DNA of 64,000 nucleotides from Hygrophila difformis (GCA_030278955.1 JAOANR010000011.1:45991417-46055416), one strand, 5' to 3'; numbered from the stretch's first letter, positions 20,857-33,822 are shown. Numbers and translations: made by a program. Notes: generated from the letters alone by a model not told the origin.

Positions 20857-23479
20857 TTAGCGTGAAGAAACCCTAATTCGAAGTCCGTTGGGCGCTTCGA
20901 CCCGAGGAAATTTCATTAGCTTGTCTCCGCCGACTTCCTCCCATCTGTATTTTGTGACAAAATAGTGGAGGAATGTGGAAATCTCCGCAAGGCCTAGTTC
21001 CTTCCCGGGGCATTGCCTAGTGCCTCCTCCAAAAATTAGGAATTGGTTCTGATGTTCTAGGCCTTTATCCTGCAATTGACGAAATTTGTTGATGGTATTA
21101 GTTGTTGGTTCGGATTGTTGTGTAGTATGGACACTATTAATTTAGCATTTTTTTTTAAAATTTTTTTTTTATTACGAACCAGCCATCTCCATGGATTGAA
21201 GGTCAGTGGATCTGGGTAGAGGCATGGATCATAGTTGACCTCCCTTGTGTAGACGTATATCCTCCATCCCTTGGGAATCGTGTATCCTGAAAATGGAAGA
21301 AACAAAGTAAATGATGAGCAATTCTTATCCCGGTTTCATAGTGTCTTTTGGCAAAGAAGGTGACTCTATGGCTCTATGCCTAAGCCTGCATAGTTCTTTT
21401 GTCTTTCCCACTTAACTTGGAAACATGATTATTGTTGTTTTAAGGAATATTTGGGACGTTAGATGGCACTAATTGTTTTTAAGTTCTAGACAAGGGAATA
21501 ATTACAGGTTTCCTTATTAAAGGATGAACGGTTTTCTTATCCAAAAGCATAGACAAAATAATTGGCTCGGGCAAGAGACGGGTCATCAATGGGATGTCTT
21601 AGGCTGGAATGATAGGTTTTCCATGTGGATCTTGATAGGGTAGGGCCCATAGAAAAATGATCTCTTATCCCATGATTGCCCCCGTATGCATTGGACCTTT
21701 TATTTTAATTATAATTATTTTCAGAAAGAGTAAAGTGTCAATATTTCAAAGAATTTGACTATTACTCGTTTAGCAGTAATTTCTGATTTTCCTGTGCAAC
21801 TCAATCTCAAAGAAAATTGTTCAAGAGAGATTCTGGGTACCATTTATTTCCATATCTCTAGTTGTTTTCCTCAAAACTCCGTTCACTATTGTAGCTAGTC
21901 TTGATGTCTCATATATGACCTGCAATACGAGTAGAGGCAAAAGTCCATTAACTTAAGGCCTAAGTACAGTATTGTCTCGTGAGGAAAAGGCAATACTCAC
22001 CGCACGTGTAAAGCGCATGGATTTGTAGTCACTGTAATCAATAGGTTCCTCGAGCCCTTTTCGTTCTCTTATTGCCATATGTTCTTTCTGAAACCATTAA
22101 CTTAAATCAGGACATGGAACATGTAATAATGAAACATAGGCGTGCTAATTATTGAAATGCCTACTTACTCTCAGTTCTTCAAGTACTTTTGGATGATCAT
22201 GAAGATACTTGATCGCCATCATGGAAGTTGTTGACACGGTCTCATATCCCGAGTATAAGATTGTGATGATTAAGTCGATCAGCTCCTCGTCCGATAGCTT
22301 ATATTTATTTTCTCCACCTACTAGAAAACCAAGCATGTCTTGATGATTTTCTCCAGATGCCCTTCTCTCCTCTATTAGTTTTCTCAAGAAGCTTGTAATA
22401 TTCTGTCTTGCCTGTAATGAATTGAACGTGTTAGCATATCTTGATTTACTTGATGCTGTTTCACGATTAAAAGCTAGGTGATATTACCTGAAGGCCCTGA
22501 CGATAGTTTGTATTGGGAAGGTTGATAGGTAGTGATAGAGTGCCCAATACCAGCTTAAAGAATTCAGGCATGAATTCCTGGCATATTCCACTAGCTTCCT
22601 TGCTCGCTATTTGTCTCAATGATGACAGAAACGCCATCTGAGTGAATGGTTTTTGTAATTGGGTCAGAGAAGAATTGTAGGAATATATATTATCAGTATA
22701 TAATCATTGATCAGATCTAAATTGAGTGCAAACCTCTTTAGTTTTCTCCTGAATATCAACGATTTGGTTATCCCATTTGCTCAGATGGGATCTCATGACA
22801 TCATTTATTTTTGGCAGTAGTTGATCTTTAATCATAGTAGGACTGATAAGAGAAAGTAATGCTCCTCTCATATGTTTGTGGGCTGAGCCATGAATGGCTG
22901 CTATATTGCATTTTCCTAAGATGTCTAACATTGACTGGGGATAACCAGGTACAAGTCCTTTAGCCTCACTCATCAGGATGTATCGGTTTAGCTCTGGATC
23001 CATTGAAACTATGGTAGGGCATCCCAGTATGTGAGATTTGAAAAAGTTTCCAAACCTATAAAACACAGATATAGTTAGTCAAGCATCTAAAAATTCCATC
23101 CAAAGGAATACTACGATCGTAACAAGTGTGGGATCATGACTGGTGGCCTGATCACATGTGTTGAATGATAGTATGTTTCTTTTTATTGGCTACTGCCATT
23201 ACGTTAGAATGCATAGTTATTTATATTGCGTTGAGAACGAAAACTAAAAGGTGTTTAAAAATTGTGCAGAAAGAACGACTAAAGACACCTTGATCTTTGG
23301 TTTGTCATGAAGGCTGGACCTTGTTTAAGAAACTCAGTTGTCTCTCCAAAAACTGGCCATCCCATGGTACCAGGTGGCAACCCCTTCTTCCTGTACCTGA
23401 CCTCATTCCATCTCAATAAGGCAACACTCAAGATGCAAAGTCCCCAGAAGGCCCCAAGGATCACAAGTAAGGCAGCCAT
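20857..23479 (-). CDS. CYP85A1: Brassinosteroid-6-oxidase, cytochrome P450 CYP85A (complete, 8 exons)
   Basis: ER-bound P450 that oxidises C-6 of 6-deoxo-brassinosteroids (6-deoxocastasterone to castasterone). Exons on the minus strand: 23479-23289, 23055-22734, 22637-22488, 22411-22169, 22087-22001, 21919-21841, 21286-21180 and 21069-20857. All introns are GT-AG and all phases fit. The product is 463 residues, the usual CYP85A length. Seen are an N-terminal membrane anchor (LLVILGAFWGLCILSVALL) and the proline-rich hinge GLPPGTMGWPVFGETTEFL. The I-helix reads SGYETVSTT (about 275-283), the K-helix ETSR (335-338) and the meander NPWRW. The heme site is FGGGTRQCPG with Cys at about 413. The near-unbroken match of CYP85A landmarks (GLVPGYPQSMLDILGKCNIAA, DIQEKTKE, YDPCLYPDPLTFNP) makes the subfamily call firm. 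Which paralogue (A1, A2 or A3) is not settled, nor whether it also makes brassinolide. No damage is seen. Confidence 0.95.
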
Positions 23480-23594
23480 TGATTCTCTTTATTAACTCCT
23501 GCTATTGTAGGGAGCGGTGGTTGAGAGGGAAAGGGGGAGAAGTTTGTGAAAGGTATGTGATTTGCTATTAGTTTGTACGGGCTGGACATGAACT

Positions 23595-23600
23595 CGTGTG
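23595..23600 (+). promoter_or_regulatory. BRRE-like element CGTGTG upstream of CYP85A
   Basis: CGTGTG, the BZR1-binding brassinosteroid response element form CGTG(T/C)G, about 116 bp before the CYP85A start codon and just downstream of its TATA box. BZR1 represses brassinosteroid synthesis genes through such sites. Its use here is inferred. Confidence 0.45.
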
Positions 23601-23604
23601 GATG

Positions 23605-23613
23605 CTTATATAG
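23605..23613 (-). promoter_or_regulatory. TATA box of CYP85A
   Basis: CTATATAAG on the minus strand, about 126 bp upstream of the ATG at 23479, a normal plant spacing allowing roughly 90 bp of 5' leader. Confidence 0.65.
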
Positions 23614-23639
23614 AGCTCTGATGAAATCTAAATATTACG

Positions 23640-26600
23640 AGGAGAGAGATGGAATTGGGGGTGGGTGGGTGGGTGGAGGGCAGGGGCTGGGCGTGGGCGT
23701 GGGGCTAATAAGCCAAATCATGCACATTAAGAATGGAGGGACCTAGCTAGCTACTAGACTTTATAGTTAACTGAGTAGTTATTAAGAACCTAAGGTAAAT
23801 TACAGGCAGGATAAATTTAATTGCAATGACAGTTTTATTGATGATAAAAAAATAACAGGCATATAATTCAACACCTCGTAAGCCTACACTTTTAATTTTA
23901 AGCACATCAAATGATAAAAAATGACCTCCACCTAATCTCTTGTGTAGGATGCTTTGTGCTGTTCTAATACTTTTATCCGATTAGCTTCTGTCATTTTTAA
24001 TCATTGGATTAATTAATTAAATTTCTTGTTGTAAGTGCTGAAAGAGAAATATTTATTTACTGAATCACTCTGAAATGTATTCTGCGAAATGTTAATCCAA
24101 TGCCTATATTCAACTCATCTGTTGGATAGTTATATGAATACTAATATACTACTATATTTCGTGGGTACAACACTAATATAATAGTAATTTTTTATTTTTT
24201 CCCCATTAATGGTTATTTATTGAATTTTTGTTTGAGGTGCAGTTTGAGAAACTGCCTTTGACTGAATTTATGTTGGAACTATTGAGGTGCACATGGACAC
24301 CGGCCACCTCAGTAGAAGAATGGCACTGTGACTTATTAACTGGTTCACATGCCTGCCAATTAGATCTGCAGAAGAAAATACAATAGTCACTGAGGGACAT
24401 TTTATTGGTTAGTGAATGTGACTAATAATTATCTAATATGAAAAGATGAAATAGCAAAAATCACCAGTGCCAAGATTTTTTTACTTTTTCGTACTCCATT
24501 GTGTTTCAACATAGAGGTATGTAAGCTGAGATACTAGATCCTATTATCTTTATCCGTGAAATTTGACTAATGGGCTGTTTTTTTGCTTTACTTAACTTTC
24601 TATGCAATATTTTCTCGTGTTTGAAATTCTTATCTTGCTCGTAGGTCAAAATGCAAGGGACTTTTTGGAGCCTTGTGCACAGATGAGAGGGAGGCTATAA
24701 AAAAAACAGAGGAAAGACCCCCTTTTTCCTGCTAGGTAATCGCAATCCACTTAAGCATGATTTATGATTGGATTCTAGTGTAAGAATCTGTTTAAAATTT
24801 GAAATTTTGTTAATCATCTTCAATTAATTGAAAGCGACCTTAGATTTTATACTTACATTCACACATGCACACACTAAATGACATTACAATTCCAGTTCTA
24901 CCCCATGTGGAGAGACTGTTGCCTTCTGCTACACAGCCATTTCTTAGCCAAATTTTTAAATCGGGAAATTCTTCGATAATTGTTACTGCTTTCAGATTAT
25001 TTTTTTATGCTTTAATGGTGCATCGTTTGACTACTTTGACCAAATTAATCCCCCAGCACCATAGAAACAGAACTAACATTTGAAGGAGTGTTTCTATAAT
25101 TTTTGTTCATGTGGTAGGACGCCATTTTTATCCATGAGATTAAATAAATGACAAAGATGCTATAAAAAGTTAGGCATAGAATTTGAGCAACAAAACAAAA
25201 ACTGAGTGTCTACAGGGCCTCCTTTGTAGAAAATAACAAGGAAAGAACAAAATGATGATAGATGGATATGGAATACGGATATAGATGGGATGTCAATACT
25301 ATCATACCCCCGTCGTATTGTATTAGTTTTCATTTAATTTTTTAAAAAACACTATATAAGTGGACATTAGAGAGTACATTTGATTTTGAGCAATAAAAAC
25401 CATGCAAATGGTGAGTGCCGTACACAGCAATGGTACATACTTGACTAGTCTCATCAGTAGGGTAACATTTATTTGTAATATGCACTTATAAGCCAGGGTT
25501 TGTCTTGTAATTTTCATTTGTTTTTCTCCTCTCATTTTGTTTATTGACTTTCAGCTGAAGCTGATGCCTTGTCATAACGTGTCATTAAAGGTGGGTTGGA
25601 CAATGACTTGAAGAGAAATGTGGATCCTTGAGGAGATCCTTGGAAAGGGATTTGACACAACTGACACAGTGTGCCTTTTGCGTTTCAAAGGAAATTGTTA
25701 ATCATCCCCATAATTTTAAGGTATGTTTTATCTTTTAATTACATTAATGCCATTGAGGTGGAAAATTTGTGTGAAAATTGAGTTCGTGCAACTGTCACAA
25801 TTCAATCACTCGTTGCTTTGTGTGGTAGGAGTAATAGATTGAAAATTTCTCATTTAAGATTTGAGCTAGACTAATTAAATAACCGAACTAGTGTTATTAT
25901 TCACTCATTTTTAGAGAATGAGAAAAAAATTGCCGACAATAACAAAAATTAGGAAATACTAATCTATAATATATTAAACATGTTGATGCTATAAATAATA
26001 ACGAGCTATAATGAGCCTTAAAAATTATATTGTTTTGGATTGAAATTCAATTGGGCTTTGAATAATAAAGTGTAACTTATATTGTACTATTATTTGTTTA
26101 TTTATAATTTAATATTTTCAATAAAGAATTATATTTTAATAAAATACATAGATTTATTTTCATTGATGCAAAAATTTATTGTTAAAAATACTATTAAAAA
26201 TATATATTTTCATTGATGCAAAAATTTATTGTTATTGATTTAAATTCATAAAAATATATAGAATAATTATATATCCATGAGAGTATGTGCCAATTAATTT
26301 TTGAATTGTTATCATTTTTATAATTTAAATACATTATTTTGGCCAAATATATCAATATTGGAATGAAGATTTGGCAATTGATCAACTCCTCACATTCCTG
26401 TAATTCGAACAATTAATAGTTCATATTTAATTATTCGTGAATTAATTATATATACAGTTCTTGCGATCAACAGACCAATATTATATTTTAATATTTAATT
26501 TTTTCAGACTGTATTTCTTTTATCGTTATCATATTCCCATCTATTCCGGCGGGAGTAATATTAGTAACTAATCAAGCCCATAATAATTATAAATACTTTT

Positions 26601-27229
26601 GGAAAAAATAGACAGTGGGGCATAAGAAAAAGATGTAGAGAAAAGATGAGCACGGAAACTACAGAAAGGAAGCAGACAATATAGGCTGCAAAAGGTTGCA
26701 TATGCAAATACACTAATAATGTTGAGAGAGAAGGGGGTGGTGGAGGGTTGAGTCTCCATAGAGAGAGATATATAGACAAGGAAATGAATGTCTCTACCCA
26801 GAGACACACATGCAGAGCTTAACTGGAGACGTATTTGCTTCATTAAATGTGTGATATACAATCAAAACTCCAGAGATGCACGAGGGCCTCCATTTTGTTT
26901 GTTTCTGCTTTTTGCTATGGTTTTTGGCACCCATCCCCACTTCTCTCCACCATTATTGATTTTATTATTATTGTTATTTTATTTTCCAAATTATTATTGC
27001 AATTATTCTCTATTTCCTTGCATTATAATCTGAATAATATACTTACCTTCCACATAACGATAAACAAGCAGCTATTATTCTGGATATATCCCAACCCTCT
27101 GCCGACTACCCCCTCAAAATTCCTACTGTTCATACTGGCTGCTTTAATTTATTAGCATTTATTGGAGTATTATAAAGTAGGGAGAAATTGAATATCTATT
27201 TATTAGTGAATGAAAAGTGGAATAAATTA
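23640..27229. other. CYP85A upstream intergenic region
   Basis: AT-rich DNA with no recognised gene. Contains a (GGTG)n stretch at about 23658-23685. Long AT-only stretches run 25900-26530, and a cluster of short open frames at 26560-27150 lacks domains. Confidence 0.5.
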
Positions 27230-27561
27230 CTCCCTCCGCTCCTTATTAATAGTCGGGTTGCCTCTCCCAAAGCAGAATTCTGCATACACAAAGGCTCGAA
27301 CCCGAGACCTTTGCTTAAGCTGCCAGAGCCCCATACCACTCAGGCCAACTGCGTTTGGTCTATATTATATTCTACTTTTACCCCTATGTGTTTTTTTTTG
27401 AATAAAAAATAGATTTGGAGTGGAAAGAATACACAGTATTCTAAAAATATCTTTTAGGATAATAAAGGGGTACTATTGGAAAAGTATGAGGTAAATATGT
27501 AAAGTGACAACTATTTTGAAATATTTTTTTTATTTCTACAATTAAAAAGTAACGGATGGAG
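27230..27561. mobile_element. Stowaway-like MITE interrupted by a SINE
   Basis: CTCCCTCCGCTCC at the left and GGATGGAG at the right, flanked by TA on both sides (TA duplication as in Tc1/mariner-type Stowaway elements). A family-2 SINE fragment occupies its left half. Confidence 0.6.
27245..27362 (-). mobile_element. tRNA-derived SINE (family 2) fragment
   Basis: On the minus strand it contains the B-box-like AGGTCTCGGGTTCGAGCC and the family sequence TGTGTATGCAGAATTC. Similar copies lie at 46893-47047 and 63765-63887. Confidence 0.7.
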
Positions 27562-29399
27562 TACTAAGTAGTAGTATTACAGTATTAGTTGGTGGAAAAA
27601 ATAAAAAGAGGAATACTAAATAATAATGACACAATTATTTTCAAGACGTGCAAAAATAATACTAAAATATAAAAAAGTGGGACATTTAATTTTTAAAGAA
27701 TGGAGAAAATATGTAAGTAACTAGTAGTAATATATAAATATGTGGCCCTTTTGGTGTGATAGTTGATGTATATCTAAATGTTGGTGTATAATAAGTCGTA
27801 CGATTGAATTCTTTGGTACTGGAAATTAATGTTTGTTCTTTGGTGGGTCAAGAAAATTAATCACATAGGTCCCCTATTGTTTGGTTGGAATTTTCATTAA
27901 AATCATCCTAACGTAACCTCATTAGTTTTCATACAATTTATTTGACCATCTCAATCTGAGATGATTGCCAATCATGCACATATGGATTACTTTTCTTTCT
28001 ATCTTCTCACTTTTTCCTACTCATCATATCTATATTTCGTGTTCATATCCCAATAGTTCTTTTGTATGTAAACCAACAGGCAGTTAGTTTGGTTTGATTC
28101 TGTTCAATTTCTTTCATTTTGTTCACTTATAGAAAATAATCCGCCCTACTCATGAAACAAAATTGATATTTTAAAATTCTTATTATTGTTTTAAATTATT
28201 TATGTTGTGTGTATACATATATATTCATTAATGTAAGGAAACAATTTGGTACTCATAGACCATAGTATCATACTATAGCAGGGGCAAATATTATTTGAAT
28301 CTTTATGTCATGAGTCAGTGATATATTCCTATATCTATCAGACTGTGGGAGGCATATTCTGAATATTTATATGTATAAGTACAGTACATAGAACTGTGAG
28401 GTTACTGCAGGCAGGCAAGTAGTCTATTGAATTTGATTAACAGCAGTACTACTAATAAACAAATGCTAAAAGCATAGTATATGTACTGGAGTTATATAGT
28501 TGAAAATTTTAGTAATTTGAAATAGGAGTAAACTGTTGTATTACCCTGCTGGAAAATTGAGTTATTATTATTATTGCGTACGTGTGGCATTGAGAGGGAC
28601 AGAGTTTGAAAACATGGGCCTCTGATGATTGACTGCACGTGTGGGAGATGCATCCACTTCCACGTGCACTCGTTTTTATTCACTGGGAATTTGATTGAAT
28701 TTTGTCATTTTCCCCTCACCATTATTATTGCCTTTCCTGCCCCTCTCATATTCTGCCTTCATCAATGGTCTCACCTAATTGGGACTTTGATATTAGTATA
28801 TTACTAATATTCAGCACTAAAAATTCTAATTTAATTTTGAAGTCTTGTTTTTCGGCTCAATGTATACCTGTCTATGCCTCTATGGCACTGGACACTATTA
28901 ATTAATCTAAACATATATGTTAATCACTATTTTAGTGATGTAGTTGTACATCTTTTTATTTATCGTGTCATTTTGACTTTTTGACTTCATTAAAATGCTC
29001 TAGGGAGCTGGACCTTGAGTTCTGATATTTCAGTCGACCACCCATTTTTCTGAGAGATTTAAAAGCAACTAGTAAAAGTTTGCTGCATTTTATTTTAAAA
29101 CATTTAAACATTATCTTTTAATGGATTAGTCTTTAGTCATACAAAATTTAGGGATATGCCGTCTACATAAAAAAATATTCCTATATAAATTACTTTGAAT
29201 TTTAATAATAACTACATTATCTTTCTATCTTTTTATTAATTATAAAAGTTTTTACTATGTGATAACATTGAATAATTAGTTGCAAGGATCCGTCCTAAAC
29301 AACTCTATGAATAAAAATATACTTCCGTAATTTAATATTTTAACATTTGCATAATATCGACTATTCATTGAATTAGTCAAGCGAAAAAGAACCTACAGT
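27562..29399. other. Intergenic
   Basis: No gene recognised. It contains TGCACGTG and CACGTGCA as inverted G-box-type motifs 19 bp apart at about 28634-28668. Confidence 0.5.
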
Positions 29400-29412
29400 A
29401 TTCATTGAATTA

Positions 29413-29577
29413 CGGGGATAAGGACTTAGCCCAAGTGGGTAAGTCTCTTGACTTCCAACCTGAATGTTGGAGGTTCGATTCCCCATCAGCCCGTATTACT
29501 CTCCTTTATTCCCTTTATAATTTGTATGACATCACCACAACATTTCATAGACTGTATAGGCTGTTCATAAAAAAACT
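29413..29577 (+). mobile_element. tRNA-derived SINE (family 1) with target duplication
   Basis: A-box-like TTAGCCCAAGTGGGTAAG and B-box GGTTCGATTCCCC, then the family 3' part ending CTGTATAGGCTGTTCATAAAAAA. Flanked by 13-bp direct repeats ATTC(A/T)TTGAATTA at 29400-29412 and 29578-29590 with one mismatch, as expected for LINE-driven retroposition. Confidence 0.85.
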
Positions 29578-29599
29578 ATTCTTTGAATTACCTTGTTTC

Positions 29600-29775
29600 G
29601 ACGTTTTAACATAATAAATAATAGTATAAGATAAAATGTAGTGAAGTGAGATCTTGTTAGATTCATCTAATCATATAGTTTTATAATATTAAATTTTTAT
29701 AATTTTTATTTTTATATAATTTGAGATATTATTAGTTAAAATTGTGTATTGGATTGCGAGGGACTCATACATGCT
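29600..29775. mobile_element. Stowaway-like MITE remnant
   Basis: Contains GTGAGATCTTGTTAGATTCA, the core of the MITE family found elsewhere in the window. Ends not preserved. Confidence 0.5.
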
Positions 29776-29939
29776 AGATTTTTGAGTACTTTCTTTAATA
29801 AGGAAAAAAATGAATAATTGCAAAATAAAAACCTAAATTTAAAGAGCAAAATAATTGTAAAGCAATATTTAATATGTACACTTGAGATTGATGTCAAATC
29901 ACCAAAAATACTTGCTATATTTGTAACCGCGGCACTGTT

Positions 29940-30125
29940 AACACAATCATTTTAATTTAAAGTTTTATCATAGTTACACAAGTTAAAATATAGCCAAGTG
30001 AGATCTTGTTAGATTCGTCTCGTCTTGTAGTTTTTAAATATCGAACTTTTAGAATTTTTACTTATACCGAACTTGACTAATTAATAATTTAAAATGTACA
30101 TTGAACTGCGTATTTGGTGGGTGCG
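29940..30125. mobile_element. Stowaway-like MITE remnant
   Basis: Contains AAAGTTTTATCATAGTTA and GTGAGATCTTGTTAGATTCG, the same family core as above. Ends not clear. Confidence 0.5.
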
Positions 30126-30143
30126 TACCAAACATTAAAAAAA

Positions 30144-31426
30144 GAGATAAAGAATTTTTTAGGCCATCAATAGGCAGGTAATTCACTTTTGGGCCACTAA
30201 AGATTGAATTATGAAATTAGGCCACCAATAGGCATTCGGGCCGGTTTTATAGGCCAAATTGACCAAGTCAATGCCACAATGGGCCGCGTGTGCGTCACGC
30301 GCTACCACTCTTCACGCGATGGCCTAAAAGCGAAAATTGTCTCCTGTTAGTGGCCTATTTTAGTTTCATATATATATATATATATATATATATTACTTTT
30401 TTTAAAATTAAAATAAATATTACTCTATCGGACAATTATCCAACCATGATCTCGAGACCAACTATTAAAATAAAGCTGCTCATTTTGGCACACAATATGT
30501 GCATTTCCATCGGAGACCCAAATTTCTTCTGATCTTCAATTTTATTTCACTTTCCTGGGTAGGTAGAGAACACCTATTTATCTGTTTCCATTTATTTTTT
30601 ATTAAATTTTTACTACTTATTTTATTATATTTCATTTAATATAAATATGATAAATGGTGGGTAGAGAACCCTTTTTTTTGCCTAACAACCTATAAAGGGT
30701 GGTGGGAGCCCATGCCAGAAAAAAGGAAGGGATAAGGGCGGGTGGGGAATCGAACCCCCAACCTATAAGTTGAGAGTCGAGGAACTTGACCACTAGGGTA
30801 AGTTTCCATCCCCTTTAATATAAATGAATTCATTCAAATTAATTTATTTTTTAGATTTAATTTATTTAATTTTATTTTATGTTATACTATAATTTAATTC
30901 TTGAAGTTATTATTATTATTAATACAAATAATTTTATTTATTATTTTGTCTTTTTTTTACATTTTCAATATATATTTATTTTATTTTTATTTTAATGAAT
31001 ATTTATTTCGTGTTGGGGTATTTTGAGCACGGTATTTTATGTGGTCATAGACAGTATTTAATGTAGGATATAATAGTATTTGATGCGGTAGATTTGGTGA
31101 TTAATATTTATTATTACTATAGTGAAAACGAGACAAAAACGTTGGAACAGAGAAAATGGAAAGTGAGGCAAAAATAATGGAACGAATGGAATAATATTTA
31201 TTTAAATTACAAAAAAGTAAAACAAGCCATCAAAAGGAGACAATTTCCACATTTAAGCCATCGCGTGGCGAGTGGGTTACACGCGGCCCGTTTTAATGTG
31301 ATATTGGTCAAATTGGCCCTAAATTAGGCCCGAATGTCTATTGGTGGCCTAATTTCATAATTCAATCTTTAGTGGCCAAAAAATGAATTACCTGCCTATT
31401 GATGGCCTAAAAAATTATTTATCTCT
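30144..31426. mobile_element. Mutator-like element with long terminal inverted repeats (1283 bp)
   Basis: Inverted arms of about 200 bp: the left arm starts GAGATAAAGAATTTTTTAGG and the right arm ends CCTAAAAAATTATTTATCTC. Flanked by the exact 9-bp duplication TTAAAAAAA (30135-30143 and 31427-31435), the length typical of MULEs. The arms are rich in GGCC and contain TCACGCG/CGCGTGGCG segments. It has no transposase, so it is non-autonomous. A SINE sits inside (30665-30815). Confidence 0.85.
30665..30815 (-). mobile_element. tRNA-derived SINE (family 1) nested in the MULE
   Basis: Minus-strand copy: GGGATGGAAACTTACCCTAG head, B-box GGTTCGATTCCCC, tail ending in A on that strand. TTTAATATAAAT occurs on both sides (about 30636 and 30813) and may be the target duplication. 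Confidence 0.75.
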
Positions 31427-31435
31427 TAAAAAAAT

Positions 31436-32741
31436 GAAGTATTTATTTACTAACTACTTTTTCTTTTCAAAGAATCACTCCATAGCATGGGAGTGATTGA
31501 CTCATGCACTCTATATGGTTGCCAACCCATTTAATGTTAATTCACACACATATGTTTATTCAAAATAACTCAATCCCAACTCCCAATAAGTCATCATAAT
31601 ATACAAAAGCTCTCCCAAAAAACACAAGTTTTCTACATGTCAAAATTCATTCGGCCTTCTGCAACCGATTTGAACAGACAGCCCTACTTCTAAATCCATT
31701 TTTTAACAATTAGTACAAGAAACTAGGACTAATCTCTACTTGATAGCTGGTGAGATCGATTTCATACTGCCGGCAAAGATTGAAGTCCATCGGAAACTTC
31801 GAATCGTTGTCACTTATTCCAGCAATGAATATTCGAATCAAGTATCATATCGATCCTAATGTGAAATTCAATTTTGAACTATCATTTCCAGGTGTGTCGA
31901 GTCTCAAATTGATCATTGAATGGGATATCCCTTATTTATATGGATAAAAGTTATTCCACTATTGTTGATACACTTTAGCTGGAGAGGATTTCCTCTATCC
32001 AGAATAGGATTTCCTTAACAAGAGAACGGTGTTGAAATTGCCACTGTCCAAAACTCTAGATCTTGTTTGTAACCAAATTTAGTTGTTCTTTTTCGTGTAT
32101 AAAAACAAATAATTGTTCTATATTGCATTCCAACCTACAATGATGAAATTCTGTTCACACTTTATATATTAAATCTTAGGACATAAAAAATCAAACCCTT
32201 GTTTGAGTGGGTGTAGGGTCGAAACAGTCTAAAATCATCATTGTATTCAATGATTTGGAAGTGATTCATTGATGTACTTATTAAGAGGTTTTATCGTATC
32301 ATAAAGTAAAAAATAAGACTCAGATAATAAACTAAATTGTGCCAATAAAAGAAGATAATAAAATACATTAAGCATTTCATAAAAAAATTGAAGGGAAATC
32401 CATTTTAAAATTATCAAATAGGGTGTCCCAAATTCCCAATACGTTAGTAGAAAGTTTGTGTCTTTATTATTCGATCCCGTCCCTAAATAAAATTAAATAA
32501 AGAGTAGCAGACAGGTATCTTAAATTAGCTAAGTGTTTCGTTTTCATGTATGGTCCTTTGTCATGAATTCATGACGCTACAGCCTACAGCCTACAGGTAC
32601 AGAGGCGGGGTTAATTAATTGTCACCCGAAATTTTACCGAGTAATAGTAATTAATATGAACTGGGAAATTGCAGCCTTTCTCCTCGTTTAACCGCCGCTC
32701 CCTATCCTAGTCTTTTCACTTTTTATTTACTACTAGAGTCA
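31436..32741. other. Intergenic
   Basis: No gene recognised. Short open frame at 31750-31947 without domain. Confidence 0.5.
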
Positions 32742-32749
32742 GTCTCCGG

Positions 32750-33275
32750 TAGGGATGAAAACGGTACGAATACGGTCGGATAGTGTCGGATACGGATATT
32801 ATCCATATTTTTTTTTGTCGAATTCGGTATCGAATACGGATGGGCCGGATACGAATACGGTTTCGGATATTTCGGATTACGGATACGGTACGGATACAGT
32901 ACGGATATATGACGGATACGGATTCAATCGGATACAGATTATCGGATAATTTTTTATAATCTTTTTTGAAAATTTGATATTTTTTTATAATTATTAATCA
33001 TTTTTAATTATTAAATAATAATATATTAATATATTCGGATATCCATATTTAAAATCCGGATAAGATCCTATCAATTTTCGGATACGGTCGGATATTCTCG
33101 GATACGGTTAGATATTTTCGGATACGGATACGAATGCGAATATTAAAATACGGATTCGGATTCGGATACAAATATTGAAATATCCGTCCGGATAGTAAAA
33201 AACGGATCCGGATTCGAATATAATCGGATACGGCATCGGATCGGTCGGATATTTACCGTACCGCTTTCACCCCTA
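32750..33275. mobile_element. hAT-like MITE (526 bp) with TCGGATACGG repeats
   Basis: Inverted ends TAGGGATGAAAACGGTACG and CGTACCGCTTTCACCCCTA, flanked by the exact 8-bp duplication GTCTCCGG (32742-32749 and 33276-33283). The interior consists largely of irregular GGATACGG/TCGGATA repeats. No transposase. Confidence 0.88.
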
Positions 33276-33561
33276 GTCTCCGGCAAAAAAGATACACTAC
33301 CCAGCCTTACTACAGTTGTGATATTTCATTGTCGGATCCAACTTTTCTTTTTGTTTTTGCTGCCAACAAGTATTTTTTACAGTGTTATAATTGTTTTTAT
33401 TGTAGTCAAATAAAAGTGGTTTTCTTACCCAAAAAATAAAAGTGGTTTTGGATGATTCGTTTTGAAGTGATTGTGAGTGGAGTGCATGCATGGTTTGGAA
33501 GGGGTGTTTCTACTTTTTTAACTTTTGAATTTATGCATTATTCCTATAATCCTATTTACTA

Positions 33562-33822
33562 CTCCCTCCGTTTTTTAATAACTTCTCCATTTCTGCACTG
33601 CACGCAATCCAACGCTCTTTTTCAATCATTAATAGCTCATAAGTATATATAAGTAAAAATTACAAAAAATTGATATTCTAAAACTACGCGATTAGACGAA
33701 TCCAACAATATCTCACTTGACTATATTTTATCTTATATAACTATGTTAAAAAGTTGAATCAAAGTTACTTAATGAATAGTAACTACTATTCAAAGGGTGA
33801 TGATAAATAAAAACGGAGGGAG
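33562..33822. mobile_element. Stowaway-like MITE
   Basis: CTCCCTCCGTTTTT and AAAAACGGAGGGAG inverted ends with TA on both sides. The interior shares the GATTAGACGAATCCAACAATATC core with copies at 58724 and 59954. Confidence 0.75.

Noticed and set aside
26560..27155. Overlapping 70-100-codon open frames as small genes
   Set aside because: They overlap in several frames, are composed of simple Phe/Ser/Leu-rich sequence and have no splice or domain support.
29413..29490. tRNA gene
   Set aside because: A- and B-box are present, but the sequence does not fold as a cloverleaf, continues into a SINE tail and has target duplications. The other B-box hits are also SINEs.
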